Shown here: one piece after another, positions 47,440 through 56,684 of the stretch
How the letters are laid out: the number at the start of each line of letters is the position of its first letter
How positions within the stretch are numbered: the first letter of the stretch is position 1
Source: Psychrosphaera aestuarii
GTDB lineage: Bacteria; Pseudomonadota; Gammaproteobacteria; Enterobacterales; Alteromonadaceae
NCBI RefSeq assembly: GCF_017948405.1
Contig: NZ_CP072844.1
Location: forward strand, 496,001 to 560,000
Length of the DNA stretch: 64,000 bases
Reading direction: 5' to 3'
The notes under the pieces: generated by a model
Seen by the model: the letters and a program-made list of their open reading frames with translations, nothing else
What the model was told of the DNA's origin: nothing
Database searches by the model: none
Translations under genes and position numbers: made by a program

Positions 47440-49296
47440 ATGCAGTTAACCAAAGTGCTTTACCGCGGCCTAATGAGTTCTGCAGGTTATATCATTTTGT
47501 CGCTGTTCATTTTTACTAATAGCGTATTATTCATCGCTTTGAATTCTGTCTATCAAAGTAACATCAAACAACAACTAGCCCTGCTTTCAGCGTCCACCCA
47601 AATATCAAATAGCGTTTTACCTAGCCCAACTAATAAAACGACACTTCAAAATCAAGTCGCAAAATTGACGAATCAGAGTGATTTTATAATTAGCTCATTG
47701 GTAAGAGATAAAAGCGAAGCTTATGCTGCGAGCATGGACTCGAAATTTAATAGCACTAGCTTATTGATAATAGGTGAAAATTATAATCTGGAGGTTCAGT
47801 TTAGATCTTTCTGGCGCATTCATCTAAAGACATTCCTCGGTTATAACTTCTTATACGGACTAATCTGTATTTTAAGCATTATGTTTACCCAGCGACGCCT
47901 ATTTAAGCACTGGAAGATTTTAATTCAACTAGAAATGTGGGCAAGCCGGCAGGCTAAAGATGATAATTTTAAATTCTTTATTTCTAGTGAAAAATATCAT
48001 TTAGTTAACACCATTCGAAAGCTAAATAATCAAAGGATTGAAGCTAAAAAAAGCGGTCAAGAAATCGATCATCTAATCCGCAGTCAGGCGTTTCTGGATC
48101 AAGTTACCGGATTAGGGAACCGGCGTTACTTTGACAATCGACTTGAAGCTCTATTGCAAGAAGAAGGTGAAGTAAGAGGTGCTGTTTTTTTTATAAACTT
48201 TGCAACACTTGATAAGTTAAAAAACCTTCAAGGAAAGAAGGCCACTGCCTACTATGTGAAAAATTACGCTAATTTATTAATACCTTACCTAGACGATACT
48301 CAGCAGTCTATCGTTGCTCGACTTACTTACAGCGAATTTGCGATCTTAATCCCTTTCGTAGATGCAAAAATCGTTGAAAAAGTAGCATCTGAATTAATCG
48401 ATAAAAGTCAGAGACTTGCCTTACCATTTGGCTTAGATCAAACCACGTCATGTTACATAGGCGTAAAAATGTTTGATCAAACCGAGACGTCTTTTCATAT
48501 TTTGGCAGAAACCGATTTAGCACTTCGAGCCGCTCAGTTACAAGGTCCATCGAGCTGGTTTATGTATGAGGCGAATTATTTACCAGAGTCTGAGGTTAAA
48601 GGCTCAGTTCGATGGCGAATATCGTTAGAAAAGGCATTAAAAAGCAGACACTTTTTACTCGACTTAAAGCCAGTTAATACCTTCACCGGTAAAGTTGAAC
48701 AATTTGACGCTACGCTCAAAATGATCGATGAACAGCAAAATTTAATAGCGGCTTGTATATTTATGCCAATGGCCCGCAAAAGTGGGATGATAGCTGAAAT
48801 TGATAAGTTAGCTTTAGAGTTAGCATTAGAAGAATTAGCGCAATTAGAAACAACACCTATTTCAGTGCGCTTGCACATAGATAGTCTGTTAAACCGTGAT
48901 TTTGATTTGTGGTTAGTTCGATTTCTAAAACAAAACTCAACGATGATGCCAAGAGTCATAATAGAAATTTCAGAATTTGAGCTTACTAATAATGTGAAAC
49001 AAATCAGGCAGCTGCTTAAAATCGTTAAGCGTTATAATGGCAATGTTATGGTAAGCCAGGTGGGCTTATATGTTGTTGACTTGAGTTATTTAAATCTACT
49101 TAGCGTTGATAGTTTAAAGTTGCACCCGAGTATATCGGGGCTGTTGCAAAATAAATATGAAAATCAATTATTTATTAAAAGTCTAGTTGGTGTTGCCAAT
49201 ACTCAGAAACAAAAAGTTATCGCTACTGGTATAGAATCCGAAAGTCAAATTAAAAAGCTTAAACATTTAGGTGTAGATTGTTTCCAAAGAAATTGA
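47440..49296 (+). CDS. csrD: RNase E specificity factor CsrD / MshH homologue
   Basis: 618-residue inner-membrane protein with two N-terminal membrane segments (about 14-36 and 135-152) flanking a periplasmic part, then degenerate GGDEF and EAL domains. The GGDEF position reads TYSEF (about 297) and the EAL position DATLK (about 424), so neither cyclase nor phosphodiesterase activity is expected. CsrD promotes RNase E decay of the sRNAs CsrB/C and thereby frees CsrA; in Vibrio the gene is mshH of the MSHA locus. The ATG at 47440 is preferred over TTG at 47383. The protein ends LGVDCFQRN, lacking the last 15-20 EAL residues. Confidence 0.88.
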   Translation: MQLTKVLYRGLMSSAGYIILSLFIFTNSVLFIALNSVYQSNIKQQLALLSASTQISNSVLPSPTNKTTLQNQVAKLTNQSDFIISSLVRDKSEAYAASMDSKFNSTSLLIIGENYNLEVQFRSFWRIHLKTFLGYNFLYGLICILSIMFTQRRLFKHWKILIQLEMWASRQAKDDNFKFFISSEKYHLVNTIRKLNNQRIEAKKSGQEIDHLIRSQAFLDQVTGLGNRRYFDNRLEALLQEEGEVRGAVFFINFATLDKLKNLQGKKATAYYVKNYANLLIPYLDDTQQSIVARLTYSEFAILIPFVDAKIVEKVASELIDKSQRLALPFGLDQTTSCYIGVKMFDQTETSFHILAETDLALRAAQLQGPSSWFMYEANYLPESEVKGSVRWRISLEKALKSRHFLLDLKPVNTFTGKVEQFDATLKMIDEQQNLIAACIFMPMARKSGMIAEIDKLALELALEELAQLETTPISVRLHIDSLLNRDFDLWLVRFLKQNSTMMPRVIIEISEFELTNNVKQIRQLLKIVKRYNGNVMVSQVGLYVVDLSYLNLLSVDSLKLHPSISGLLQNKYENQLFIKSLVGVANTQKQKVIATGIESESQIKKLKHLGVDCFQRN

Positions 49297-50223
49297 GTCG
49301 AGTACCGGCGCCCATGCTTTCGCACATAATTTTTTAGCGTAAATTAAGCCATGTATTCCTTGCAATCCACCGGTATGAATAGCTAAAACGTTATCGCTAT
49401 CCGTTAAACCAAGTTCGTCGCGCTGGTGGCATAACGCATAGAACATTTTTCCAGAATAAATAGGCTCAATCGCTATTCCTGTTTGCGCGTGAAAGTCTAA
49501 GCAAAAATCGATTAATTCATTATTAAACTTGGCATAACCGCCAAATAAGGCGCCGCTGTAAATACATGATGCCTTGTTTAAATATGGTTGAACTTCATCA
49601 AAGACCCTTTCGTCATTCACACAAGCCATACCGATTAACTTTTTATTAGGCAGTGTTTTAGCGAGCCCTTTTAACGTGCCACCCGAACCTAGTGGCACAG
49701 CAATAACATCATAATTGACATCTTCTAAACACTCAGTCGCGAGTTCATTTACTCCTAAGTTGCTGAGCTCGTTGGTTCCCCCTTCGGGAACGAAATGATA
49801 GTTAGGATACTGTGACTTTAGGGATGTTAGAAATTCAGGTGTATGTCGCGCCCTATATTGCTCGCGGCTTACGGCTATCAATTCCATACCATTTTTTGCA
49901 GCAAGGTTTAATGTCGGATTATTTTTATCAATTTTATGGGTTCGAATGAAGCCTACCGTTTTCATGCCTGCTCGAGCACCAGCACTGGCGGTCGCGGCAA
50001 TGTGGTTTGAGAACGCACCTCCAAAGGTAGCAATACCAGATTTATTATTTTCGACTGCAAATTTTATATTAAACTTTAATTTACGCCATTTGTTACCGGA
50101 AATAGTGGGGTCTATAAGATCATCCCGCTTAACCCAGAATTGAACTTTTTTACCAATACTAAGCTGATATTCAACTAGATCTATTTGGGTTCGCACATAT
50201 TTGTCAAAAAAAGCAATATTCAT
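49267..50223 (-). CDS. PLP-dependent D-cysteine desulfhydrase / ACC deaminase family enzyme
   Basis: 318-residue cytosolic fold-type II PLP enzyme. The Schiff-base lysine lies in SGNKWRKLKFN (about 43-53), followed by GGAFSNHIAATASAGAR (about 69-85, phosphate/Asn site). The C-terminal TGGLQGIHG binds the PLP ring. The family covers D-cysteine desulfhydrase and ACC deaminase; the substrate cannot be fixed from sequence. It lies head-to-tail against csrD with a 30-bp 3' overlap, and it separates mshH from mshI, breaking the usual MSHA order. Confidence 0.85.
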   Translation of the reverse strand: MNIAFFDKYVRTQIDLVEYQLSIGKKVQFWVKRDDLIDPTISGNKWRKLKFNIKFAVENNKSGIATFGGAFSNHIAATASAGARAGMKTVGFIRTHKIDKNNPTLNLAAKNGMELIAVSREQYRARHTPEFLTSLKSQYPNYHFVPEGGTNELSNLGVNELATECLEDVNYDVIAVPLGSGGTLKGLAKTLPNKKLIGMACVNDERVFDEVQPYLNKASCIYSGALFGGYAKFNNELIDFCLDFHAQTGIAIEPIYSGKMFYALCHQRDELGLTDSDNVLAIHTGGLQGIHGLIYAKKLCAKAWAPVLDSISLETIYT

Positions 50224-50298
50224 AGGGTTTTGCAGTTGAATTGTTGAGGCGTATCAGGATACATTAGTCGATCAGCAGGGAGTATCAAAAAAATAATA

Positions 50299-51261
50299 AT
50301 GAGTTTAACTTTGCCAACTTCAATTTTAAATATATTTCAAAAGAAAAAAACGAACTTTAGTGCGGGCATTTCTATATTACCCGATAAGGTGCAATTGGTG
50401 AAAGTTGAGAGCGTAAATGGCTCTATGCAGTGTGTTGGCTTTGATGTGGTCTCGACAACAACCGATGATCAAGCTATCACAGCATTAGAGACGCTAATTA
50501 ACAAACACCAACTCGTTTCTGCAGAAACCACCATTATTCTTCCAGCGAATAAAGTTGAAAGCACTCAATTAGATACTTCGGAACTTCCAGATAGAGAAGT
50601 AACAGCAACACTCCCTTGGAAAATTAAAGAGCTTATTAACATAGCGCCACAGGATATGGTGTGTGACTATATTGACATGCCATTGCAACCAACTGGACAA
50701 CAGCCAAAAACACAGGTTTTAGCAGTATCTAGAACCTATTTAGAACGAGTTATAAAGCCCTTCCATGATGCAGGTGCACCCATTCATGCACTAACGACCG
50801 AACAATTTGCGCTTGCTAAATTGCAAACAACGCAAGATGCTGCGCAGTTAATTTTTATACAACATCACAAATCCGATGCCATTTTACTTATTGTGAAAAA
50901 CCAGCAGATTTGTTTTGCCAGAAAAATTCGAAATACGGCGGCCACAATCGATATGACCCCAGAGCAACTTCAAATGGGTGGCAGCGATATGATTGCAATA
51001 GAGATTCAGCGTTCGATAGACTATTTTGAAAGCCAACTGAAACAACCGCCAATTAAAAATGCTTTCCTTGCAATGGAAGGCAACAATGCCGACTTATTAG
51101 TTGACGCACTTAATCAAGTTTTACCAGTAAAAACAAAACTCATACCATTAGATAATCTTGATGGGCAATCGGATTTGGACTCAAGTTATATTGCTGCCGT
51201 CGGTGCGGCTTTGTACTCTCAGCCACTTAAAATTGCGGTGGAGGCCAAAAATGAAAACTAA
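50299..51261 (+). CDS. mshI: MSHA biogenesis protein MshI (PilM-like)
   Basis: 320-residue cytoplasmic actin/FtsA-like protein of the type IV pilus inner-membrane platform (PilM/GspL-N type). It has an N-terminal beta strand FSAGISILPDKVQLVKVE and an inner segment SAETTIILPANKVEST; the C-terminal YIAAVGAAL is typical. It links the PilN-like MshI2 to the rest of the platform. First gene of the main msh operon; overlaps the next gene by 11 nt. Upstream ribosome-binding site is weak. Confidence 0.9.
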   Translation: MSLTLPTSILNIFQKKKTNFSAGISILPDKVQLVKVESVNGSMQCVGFDVVSTTTDDQAITALETLINKHQLVSAETTIILPANKVESTQLDTSELPDREVTATLPWKIKELINIAPQDMVCDYIDMPLQPTGQQPKTQVLAVSRTYLERVIKPFHDAGAPIHALTTEQFALAKLQTTQDAAQLIFIQHHKSDAILLIVKNQQICFARKIRNTAATIDMTPEQLQMGGSDMIAIEIQRSIDYFESQLKQPPIKNAFLAMEGNNADLLVDALNQVLPVKTKLIPLDNLDGQSDLDSSYIAAVGAALYSQPLKIAVEAKNEN

Positions 51262-51859
51262 TATTAACTTTTACACCGAAGACTTAAGGCCAAAAGTTTA
51301 TTATTTAACTTTGACTAACATTGCGATTGTGTCTGGCATTTTTCTTTTGATAATGGTGTTATGGTTTGCTCAAATTTCTTTATCTAATAGTCAATTAGCA
51401 AAACAAAAGCAGGCACTACAGAATGAACTAAGTTCTGAAGAAGAGCAGTCAGTAAATTTTCAAGCCGCATTAATTAAGCACAATGACACAACGCGTTTTA
51501 CCAATGCAAAAAATGGATTGGAGCGCGAGTTAACGGCCAAGAACGCGCTGTATAAATTAGTTTCAGCGCAGTCATCAGCCGATGCAATTGACTATTCTGT
51601 TGTGATGGAAGAACTGACGCAACACCACGATCATAACCTTTGGTTAAAGGACTTTCGTTTTAATAAAAACAACGTCACTTTTCACGGTTACGCATTAGAG
51701 TCTAAAGCGGTTACGCAGTGGATGTCTTATCTTCAAGCAACAAATAGCTTTACCGGTAGAGAGTTTAGCCTTTTGAAAATAAACGCTATTAACGATCAAG
51801 TGTTAGAGTTTAATGCTGCTACAACCGTAGGCGATAATAGCCAGGAGGCTGGACTATGA
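51251..51859 (+). CDS. MSHA platform protein MshI2 (PilN-like)
   Basis: 202-residue inner-membrane PilN/GspL-C-type protein: short cytoplasmic start with the binding motif INFYTEDLRPK (about 4-14), one membrane helix (about 20-42, LTNIAIVSGIFLLIMVLWF), a coiled coil, then a ferredoxin-like periplasmic domain. The ATG at 51251 has GGAGG upstream; longer frames have no such site. It overlaps mshI by 11 nt and mshJ by 4 nt, so is tightly coupled. Confidence 0.88.
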   Translation: MKTNINFYTEDLRPKVYYLTLTNIAIVSGIFLLIMVLWFAQISLSNSQLAKQKQALQNELSSEEEQSVNFQAALIKHNDTTRFTNAKNGLERELTAKNALYKLVSAQSSADAIDYSVVMEELTQHHDHNLWLKDFRFNKNNVTFHGYALESKAVTQWMSYLQATNSFTGREFSLLKINAINDQVLEFNAATTVGDNSQEAGL

Positions 51860-52515
51860 ACCAATGGCAAGCATGGAACGATAAGTTTATCGCATTGACT
51901 CAACGTGAAAAGGTGATAGTCGCCCTAGCTGTAATCTTTTTAGTAACATATGGTTTATTTTTTATTGCTGTGAAGCCTGCTTTAGACAGTCAAAATGCGC
52001 TTTATAAATCTAAGCAGCAAATTAGCAAACAGGTTGATGCAATTAGCAATCAAATTACCAATATTAAGCAGGCTTTAAATCAAGATCCGAATGCAGAATT
52101 AAAGCAACAGATTAAACAATTAAACGCAGAGTTAGCCAAAGTCGAATCTGCACTTAGTCATGTAATGGATGACTACGTCGCGCCGGAAAAAATGGTCAAA
52201 GAGTTAACTCGTCTATTGGAAACTGAACGACAAATCCGAGTGACTGGGTTGTCAGCGATGTCTCCTGAGCTTATTAAAGCGGATTTTGTCGAAGGTGAAG
52301 ACACTATTGAGCTACCTGTATTGTACAGCCATAAATTTGAGCTAATTGTGGAAGGTGAATACTTTCCTTTAATGAATTTTGTTAAAACAGTTGTCGCTAG
52401 AAATAAGCAGTTTGCCGTTGACGATTTACGTTATGAAGTCGATGAACATCCAAAAGCGCAACTAACATTAACCTTAGTAACGATAAGTGATAGCAAAAAT
52501 GTTATTCGATTATAA
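51856..52515 (+). CDS. mshJ: MSHA biogenesis protein MshJ (PilO-like)
   Basis: 219-residue bitopic inner-membrane protein of the PilO type. Membrane helix about 20-42 (VIVALAVIFLVTYGLFFIAV), long coiled coil (about 48-110), and a periplasmic alpha/beta domain. It pairs with MshI2 in the alignment subcomplex. Starts in an ATGA overlap with the preceding gene and ends inside mshK. Confidence 0.88.
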   Translation: MNQWQAWNDKFIALTQREKVIVALAVIFLVTYGLFFIAVKPALDSQNALYKSKQQISKQVDAISNQITNIKQALNQDPNAELKQQIKQLNAELAKVESALSHVMDDYVAPEKMVKELTRLLETERQIRVTGLSAMSPELIKADFVEGEDTIELPVLYSHKFELIVEGEYFPLMNFVKTVVARNKQFAVDDLRYEVDEHPKAQLTLTLVTISDSKNVIRL

Positions 52516-52831
52516 AACTCTATCGAAATTAGGGGCGCTATTTTTAGCGTTAGGGTCACTTTCTGTTTCGGCGGATAAGATTCACGATCCCACATTACCA
52601 AAGATCAATTTAAATGTAGCAGACAATAACACAGCGCAAGCTATGTCGAATGAAGCCTTATCGCTCCAAGGCATAGTAAATAAAAAAGGCGCGAAAATGG
52701 CTATTTTATCTGGCAAACTTCATCGTGTTGGTGATGTTGTTAATGGTTTTAAAATTAGCCAAATAAATAATAATAATATTGTTCTGCTGAAGTCAGGCTC
52801 TCAAAAAAGATTATATGTATATGAAAAGTAA
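52499..52831 (+). CDS. mshK: MSHA biogenesis protein MshK (PilP-like)
   Basis: 110-residue exported pilotin/PilP-like protein: signal peptide (about 1-27, GALFLALGSLSVSAD), then a short beta domain (SLQGIVNKKGAKMAILSGKL, later VGDVVNGFKISQI). It connects the inner-membrane complex to the secretin. It begins 17 nt inside mshJ. An in-frame GTG at 52487 is possible but the ATG at 52499 gives the better signal peptide. Confidence 0.85.
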   Translation: MLFDYKTLSKLGALFLALGSLSVSADKIHDPTLPKINLNVADNNTAQAMSNEALSLQGIVNKKGAKMAILSGKLHRVGDVVNGFKISQINNNNIVLLKSGSQKRLYVYEK

Positions 52832-52832
52832 A

Positions 52833-54512
52833 ATGAATAAAATCAAACCTTTATTAATTTCATGCCTGGCAACAAGTGTTTTAGCTGGTTGTAGCCTAAA
52901 TGATTCACCACGTAAATCAGATGAAGTTCATCAAGTATTTAATGAACAATCTCAAGCGGTTGCTAAGCAAAAAGAACTCGCTATTCCTGATTCAGTCAGT
53001 GCTGATTTAATGATGCCAACAACATCCCCTATCGATGTTGGAGCAATCGAAGATAGATTCAACGTGGCAGCTAACGGCGTGCCTGTTAAGCCGTTCTTAC
53101 AGGGCTTGGTGGCCGACTCCCCGTACAGTGTTGCCTTTCACCCTGGCGCACAAGGTAGTATTAGTCTTGATTTAAAAGACGTAACAATTCAAGAGGTTGT
53201 TGAGGTTCTTTCCAGCCTGTATCCATTAGACATTCAGTTTCGTGGCAAGGTAATTCAGGTTTATCCAGCAACAATCAAAACAGAAACTATTGCAATTAAC
53301 TACCTAATGCTGAAGCGTTTTGGGATGACATCGACCAATATCAACTCTGGTGGCATTGTTCAGCAAAATGGTCAGAACGGGCAGAATGGCACTCAAGGCA
53401 ACAACGGCTTTGGCAACCAACAGAATAGCAGCTTTGGTAATCAGCAAAATGGTCAAAATGGTTTTGGTAACTCTATGGGTATGGGGCAAGGAAATGGTTC
53501 AAATATCCAAACCAGTTCAGAAAGCGACTTTTGGAAAGAGTTAGAAGATACGCTAAAAATGATCATGCGCTCTACCGATGAGTCAATAGCGAATGTTGTT
53601 GTAAGTCCTCAGTCTGGATTAATAACCGTTCGCGGTTTAACCTCGGATATTCAAGCAGTTAAAGACTTTGTGAAACGCTCAGAACAAAGCTTAACTCGCC
53701 AAGTAATATTAGAAGCAAAAATAGTAGAAGTTGCCTTGGACGATGATTACCAGCAAGGCATAAATTGGCAAAACGTCATGGCAAATAATGGTGGCACGAA
53801 TTTCACCTTTAATACCACTGGTGGTAGCTTCGGAAATGAATTAAGTGCGGCACTTGGGGGCTTAACCAGCTTAAGTTTTACTAACACAGACTTTTCTGGC
53901 GTAGTTAACTTATTAAAAACCCAGGGTAATGTGCAAGTTCTATCTTCGCCAAGGGTAACGGCGACGAATAACCAAAAAGCGGTATTAAAAGCGGGTAAAG
54001 ACGAATATTTTGTAACGGATGTATCGACAACAACTGTAACGGGTACAGCAACGTCCACCACACCTGAAATTAACTTAGAACCCTTTTTCTCTGGCATTGC
54101 GTTAGACGTTACGCCTCAAATTAGCGACCAAGGTGAAGTCATTTTACATGTTCACCCTTCGGTAACAGAGATTGATGAACAGCAAAAAGTTGTCACGCTA
54201 AACGAAGAACAGTACATATTACCACTAGCGCAAAGCAATATTCGTGAGTCAGATACCGTGATCCGTGCTAAGAGTGGTGAAATTGTTGTGATTGGTGGTT
54301 TAATGCAAACGATGTCGTCAAATGGTGAGTCGAAAGTACCATTCTTAGGAAGCATTCCAGTACTTGGGAACTTGTTTAAATCTAAACAGGATACTGAGAA
54401 GAAAAAAGAGTTAGTTATACTAATTAAGCCAACGGTTGTAGGCACAGGTACATGGCAAGAGCAAATGAAGCGCAGCGCAGATATTTTGAAACGCTGGTAT
54501 GGTGATGAGTAA
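52833..54512 (+). CDS. mshL: MSHA outer-membrane secretin MshL
   Basis: 559-residue secretin forming the outer-membrane pilus pore. Lipoprotein signal with SVLAGCS (Cys about 19), an N-domain (ISLDLKDVTIQEVVEVLSSL, about 110-130), and a Gln/Asn/Gly-rich linker (about 170-225). The C-terminal secretin domain has VILEAKIVEVALDDDYQQGI and the signature region VIRAKSGEIVVIGGLMQT followed by VPFLGSIPVLGNLFKSK. ATGs also occur at 52815 and 52821; 52833 starts the signal best. It overlaps or abuts mshK. Confidence 0.92.
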   Translation: MNKIKPLLISCLATSVLAGCSLNDSPRKSDEVHQVFNEQSQAVAKQKELAIPDSVSADLMMPTTSPIDVGAIEDRFNVAANGVPVKPFLQGLVADSPYSVAFHPGAQGSISLDLKDVTIQEVVEVLSSLYPLDIQFRGKVIQVYPATIKTETIAINYLMLKRFGMTSTNINSGGIVQQNGQNGQNGTQGNNGFGNQQNSSFGNQQNGQNGFGNSMGMGQGNGSNIQTSSESDFWKELEDTLKMIMRSTDESIANVVVSPQSGLITVRGLTSDIQAVKDFVKRSEQSLTRQVILEAKIVEVALDDDYQQGINWQNVMANNGGTNFTFNTTGGSFGNELSAALGGLTSLSFTNTDFSGVVNLLKTQGNVQVLSSPRVTATNNQKAVLKAGKDEYFVTDVSTTTVTGTATSTTPEINLEPFFSGIALDVTPQISDQGEVILHVHPSVTEIDEQQKVVTLNEEQYILPLAQSNIRESDTVIRAKSGEIVVIGGLMQTMSSNGESKVPFLGSIPVLGNLFKSKQDTEKKKELVILIKPTVVGTGTWQEQMKRSADILKRWYGDE

Positions 54513-54514
54513 AT

Positions 54515-55438
54515 ATGTACTTGTACCACTTTGGGCTTAGGGAACTTCCTTTTTCTCTAACCCCAAACACTAATTTTTATTTGCCGCTGCAAAGCCACTC
54601 TGAAGCGATGCAGGTTTTATTAACGGCACTAAAAACGGGTGAAGGTTTTATCAAAGTAACCGGTGAGGTTGGTACAGGAAAAACGCTGCTTTGTAGAAAG
54701 TTACTTAATGAAATACCTGATGCTTTTGAAGTGGCTTATATTCCTAACCCGGCTTTAAGCCCTGAAGAAATGCGCTATGCCTTGGCGAGTGAATTGGGTA
54801 TTAAAGGTCTAAGCAGGATCAACCAACAGCAGTTAAGCCAAAAAATTCAGCTAAAACTATTAGAACATAATCAACAAGGTAAAGGTGTAGTCTTAATAAT
54901 TGATGAAGCGCAGACCATTCCATGGGAGACGTTTGAGGCACTAAGGCTATTTACTAACCTTGAAACCGAATCAAGAAAATTAATTCAGGTCGTTCTCTTT
55001 GGGCAACCGGAGTTAGATAAAATGTTAGCGACGCACAGACTCCGTCAACTTCGTCAGCGGATTACTTTTTCGTATCAGCTAAGAGGTTTGACCGCAAGTG
55101 AGTTAAATCAATATGTTCAACATAGACTCTTAGTAGCTGGGTTTGACTCGGATAGTTTATTTGATAGTAGGGCACTTGCTGCATTGCACAAATACAGTAA
55201 TGGCGTGCCGCGATTAGTGAATGTAATGTGTCATAAAGCTTTAATGTTAGTTTATGGCGAAGGGGAGCAAACTGTGAGTAAAAAGCATATCCAGCTTGCC
55301 GCCCAAGACACAGATGCCATTGAGACAAAAAAAGTGGATGTAGCAACAATAGCGATTGTTGCAATGCTAATGGTATTAACTGCAGTAGTTACATTATTTG
55401 TAATTGATGTACCGGCTGTTCAGGAGTGGATGCAGTGA
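54515..55438 (+). CDS. mshM: MSHA ATPase MshM (ExeA/GspA-like)
   Basis: 307-residue AAA ATPase. Walker A GEVGTGKTLL (about 50-59), Walker B VVLIIDEAQ (about 125-133), sensor region VVLFGQPELD. One C-terminal membrane segment (about 277-300) with a short tail. ExeA-type proteins help assemble or place the secretin. Lies 2 nt after mshL; its stop overlaps the start of mshN. Confidence 0.9.
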   Translation: MYLYHFGLRELPFSLTPNTNFYLPLQSHSEAMQVLLTALKTGEGFIKVTGEVGTGKTLLCRKLLNEIPDAFEVAYIPNPALSPEEMRYALASELGIKGLSRINQQQLSQKIQLKLLEHNQQGKGVVLIIDEAQTIPWETFEALRLFTNLETESRKLIQVVLFGQPELDKMLATHRLRQLRQRITFSYQLRGLTASELNQYVQHRLLVAGFDSDSLFDSRALAALHKYSNGVPRLVNVMCHKALMLVYGEGEQTVSKKHIQLAAQDTDAIETKKVDVATIAIVAMLMVLTAVVTLFVIDVPAVQEWMQ

Positions 55439-56682
55439 GTGTGATTAATAAAATGCTTAAAGATTTAGATAATCGACAAGAGCAACCAGAGACAATGGTT
55501 AAGTCAGGACCAGCGAACTCGTCATCAACATCAAACACAACAATGGTTGGCAAGGGATCAATAGCTTTATTGGTAGTAATAGTGATTTTGTTAGCAACCA
55601 TAAGTTGGCAAATTTTTAATGGAACGCCTGCCGTTACTACACAACCAACATCGACATTACCAAGTTCACAAAAAGTTATTGATGGCGTTGTTGTTGAAAT
55701 TGAGCCAACTGTCGCTGAGCCTGTGGCAGCTGACATATCTGACATATCTGACATATCTGACATACCTGAAATACCTGAAATACCTGACGTCGCTGAACAG
55801 GTGCCGGCAGAGTCCACTGATGTATTACCAGCAGAACCAGAATCTGTTCAAGTCGTGATGGAACCCGCCGCTCAATCAGCGCCTGAGCCAACGCCTGAAT
55901 TGGACGAGTTAACGGAAAAGGAAGCGAATTCATTAACGACAAACTTAGTTACTGATTCAACTGAAAACTCATCAAATAACGTCGCGACTGAATCCTCACG
56001 TAGCACTAGTTCAACTAGCACTGCTAAAAATGCTGAAGTCACAACTCCACCAAAACCATCGACTGCCGAACAGCCACCAGTTTTTATTATTGAAAAAACA
56101 TCGTCTGAGTTAACGCCACAAGAGCGCATAGCTAAGTTACTCAGCAAAGCAAAAGAGTCATACGATAGAGGTTACGTTACAGAAGCTATTGAGCAGCTCA
56201 CTCGCATTCTCTCGATATCCGACAGCAACGTAGAAGCGAGAAACTTATTGGCGGCGGCTTGGTACGGAAGAGGTGAGGGTAACAAAGCCATATCAATTAT
56301 TAATGATGGATTACAGCGATATCCATTAATAGAAGAGTGGCGAGTAACGGCCGCTAAAATATTTTTCAAAGATAACAACGCAGCTGGCGCCTTTTCATAT
56401 TTAGATGTGAATCTAGAAAGTGCATCGAAAGAATTTTATACCTTAAAAGGAAATTTAGCTCGAGAGCTAAAATATTTTGCCAAAGCAGAAGCCGCTTACG
56501 CACAGTTAACCAAACTTGAACCTTTTGTGGGCAATTGGTGGCTTGGCTTAGCAATCGCACAAGACAGTTTAGGTAAAGCTTCTGATGCAATATCAAGTTA
56601 TAAAAAAGTATTAGATGTTGGCGGAGTTTCTTCGCAATCAATGTCGTTTTCGCAAAACAGAATTGACGTTTTACAAGGGTAA
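55435..56682 (+). CDS. mshN: MSHA biogenesis protein MshN (TPR protein)
   Basis: 415-residue inner-membrane TPR protein. Start is GTG (55435) inside the mshM stop overlap, giving the typical MshN start MSVINKMLKDLDNR; AGGAG lies 8 nt upstream. One membrane helix (about 39-58), then a long low-complexity Pro/Glu/Ser/Thr linker (about 65-225), and C-terminal TPR repeats (from about 225, LLSKAKESYDRGYVTEAIEQ). The linker includes an ISDISDIS..IPEIPEIP block coded by 9-bp repeats at about 55733-55790. Partner of MshM by context. Confidence 0.9.
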   Translation: MSVINKMLKDLDNRQEQPETMVKSGPANSSSTSNTTMVGKGSIALLVVIVILLATISWQIFNGTPAVTTQPTSTLPSSQKVIDGVVVEIEPTVAEPVAADISDISDISDIPEIPEIPDVAEQVPAESTDVLPAEPESVQVVMEPAAQSAPEPTPELDELTEKEANSLTTNLVTDSTENSSNNVATESSRSTSSTSTAKNAEVTTPPKPSTAEQPPVFIIEKTSSELTPQERIAKLLSKAKESYDRGYVTEAIEQLTRILSISDSNVEARNLLAAAWYGRGEGNKAISIINDGLQRYPLIEEWRVTAAKIFFKDNNAAGAFSYLDVNLESASKEFYTLKGNLARELKYFAKAEAAYAQLTKLEPFVGNWWLGLAIAQDSLGKASDAISSYKKVLDVGGVSSQSMSFSQNRIDVLQG

Positions 56683-56684
56683 TC

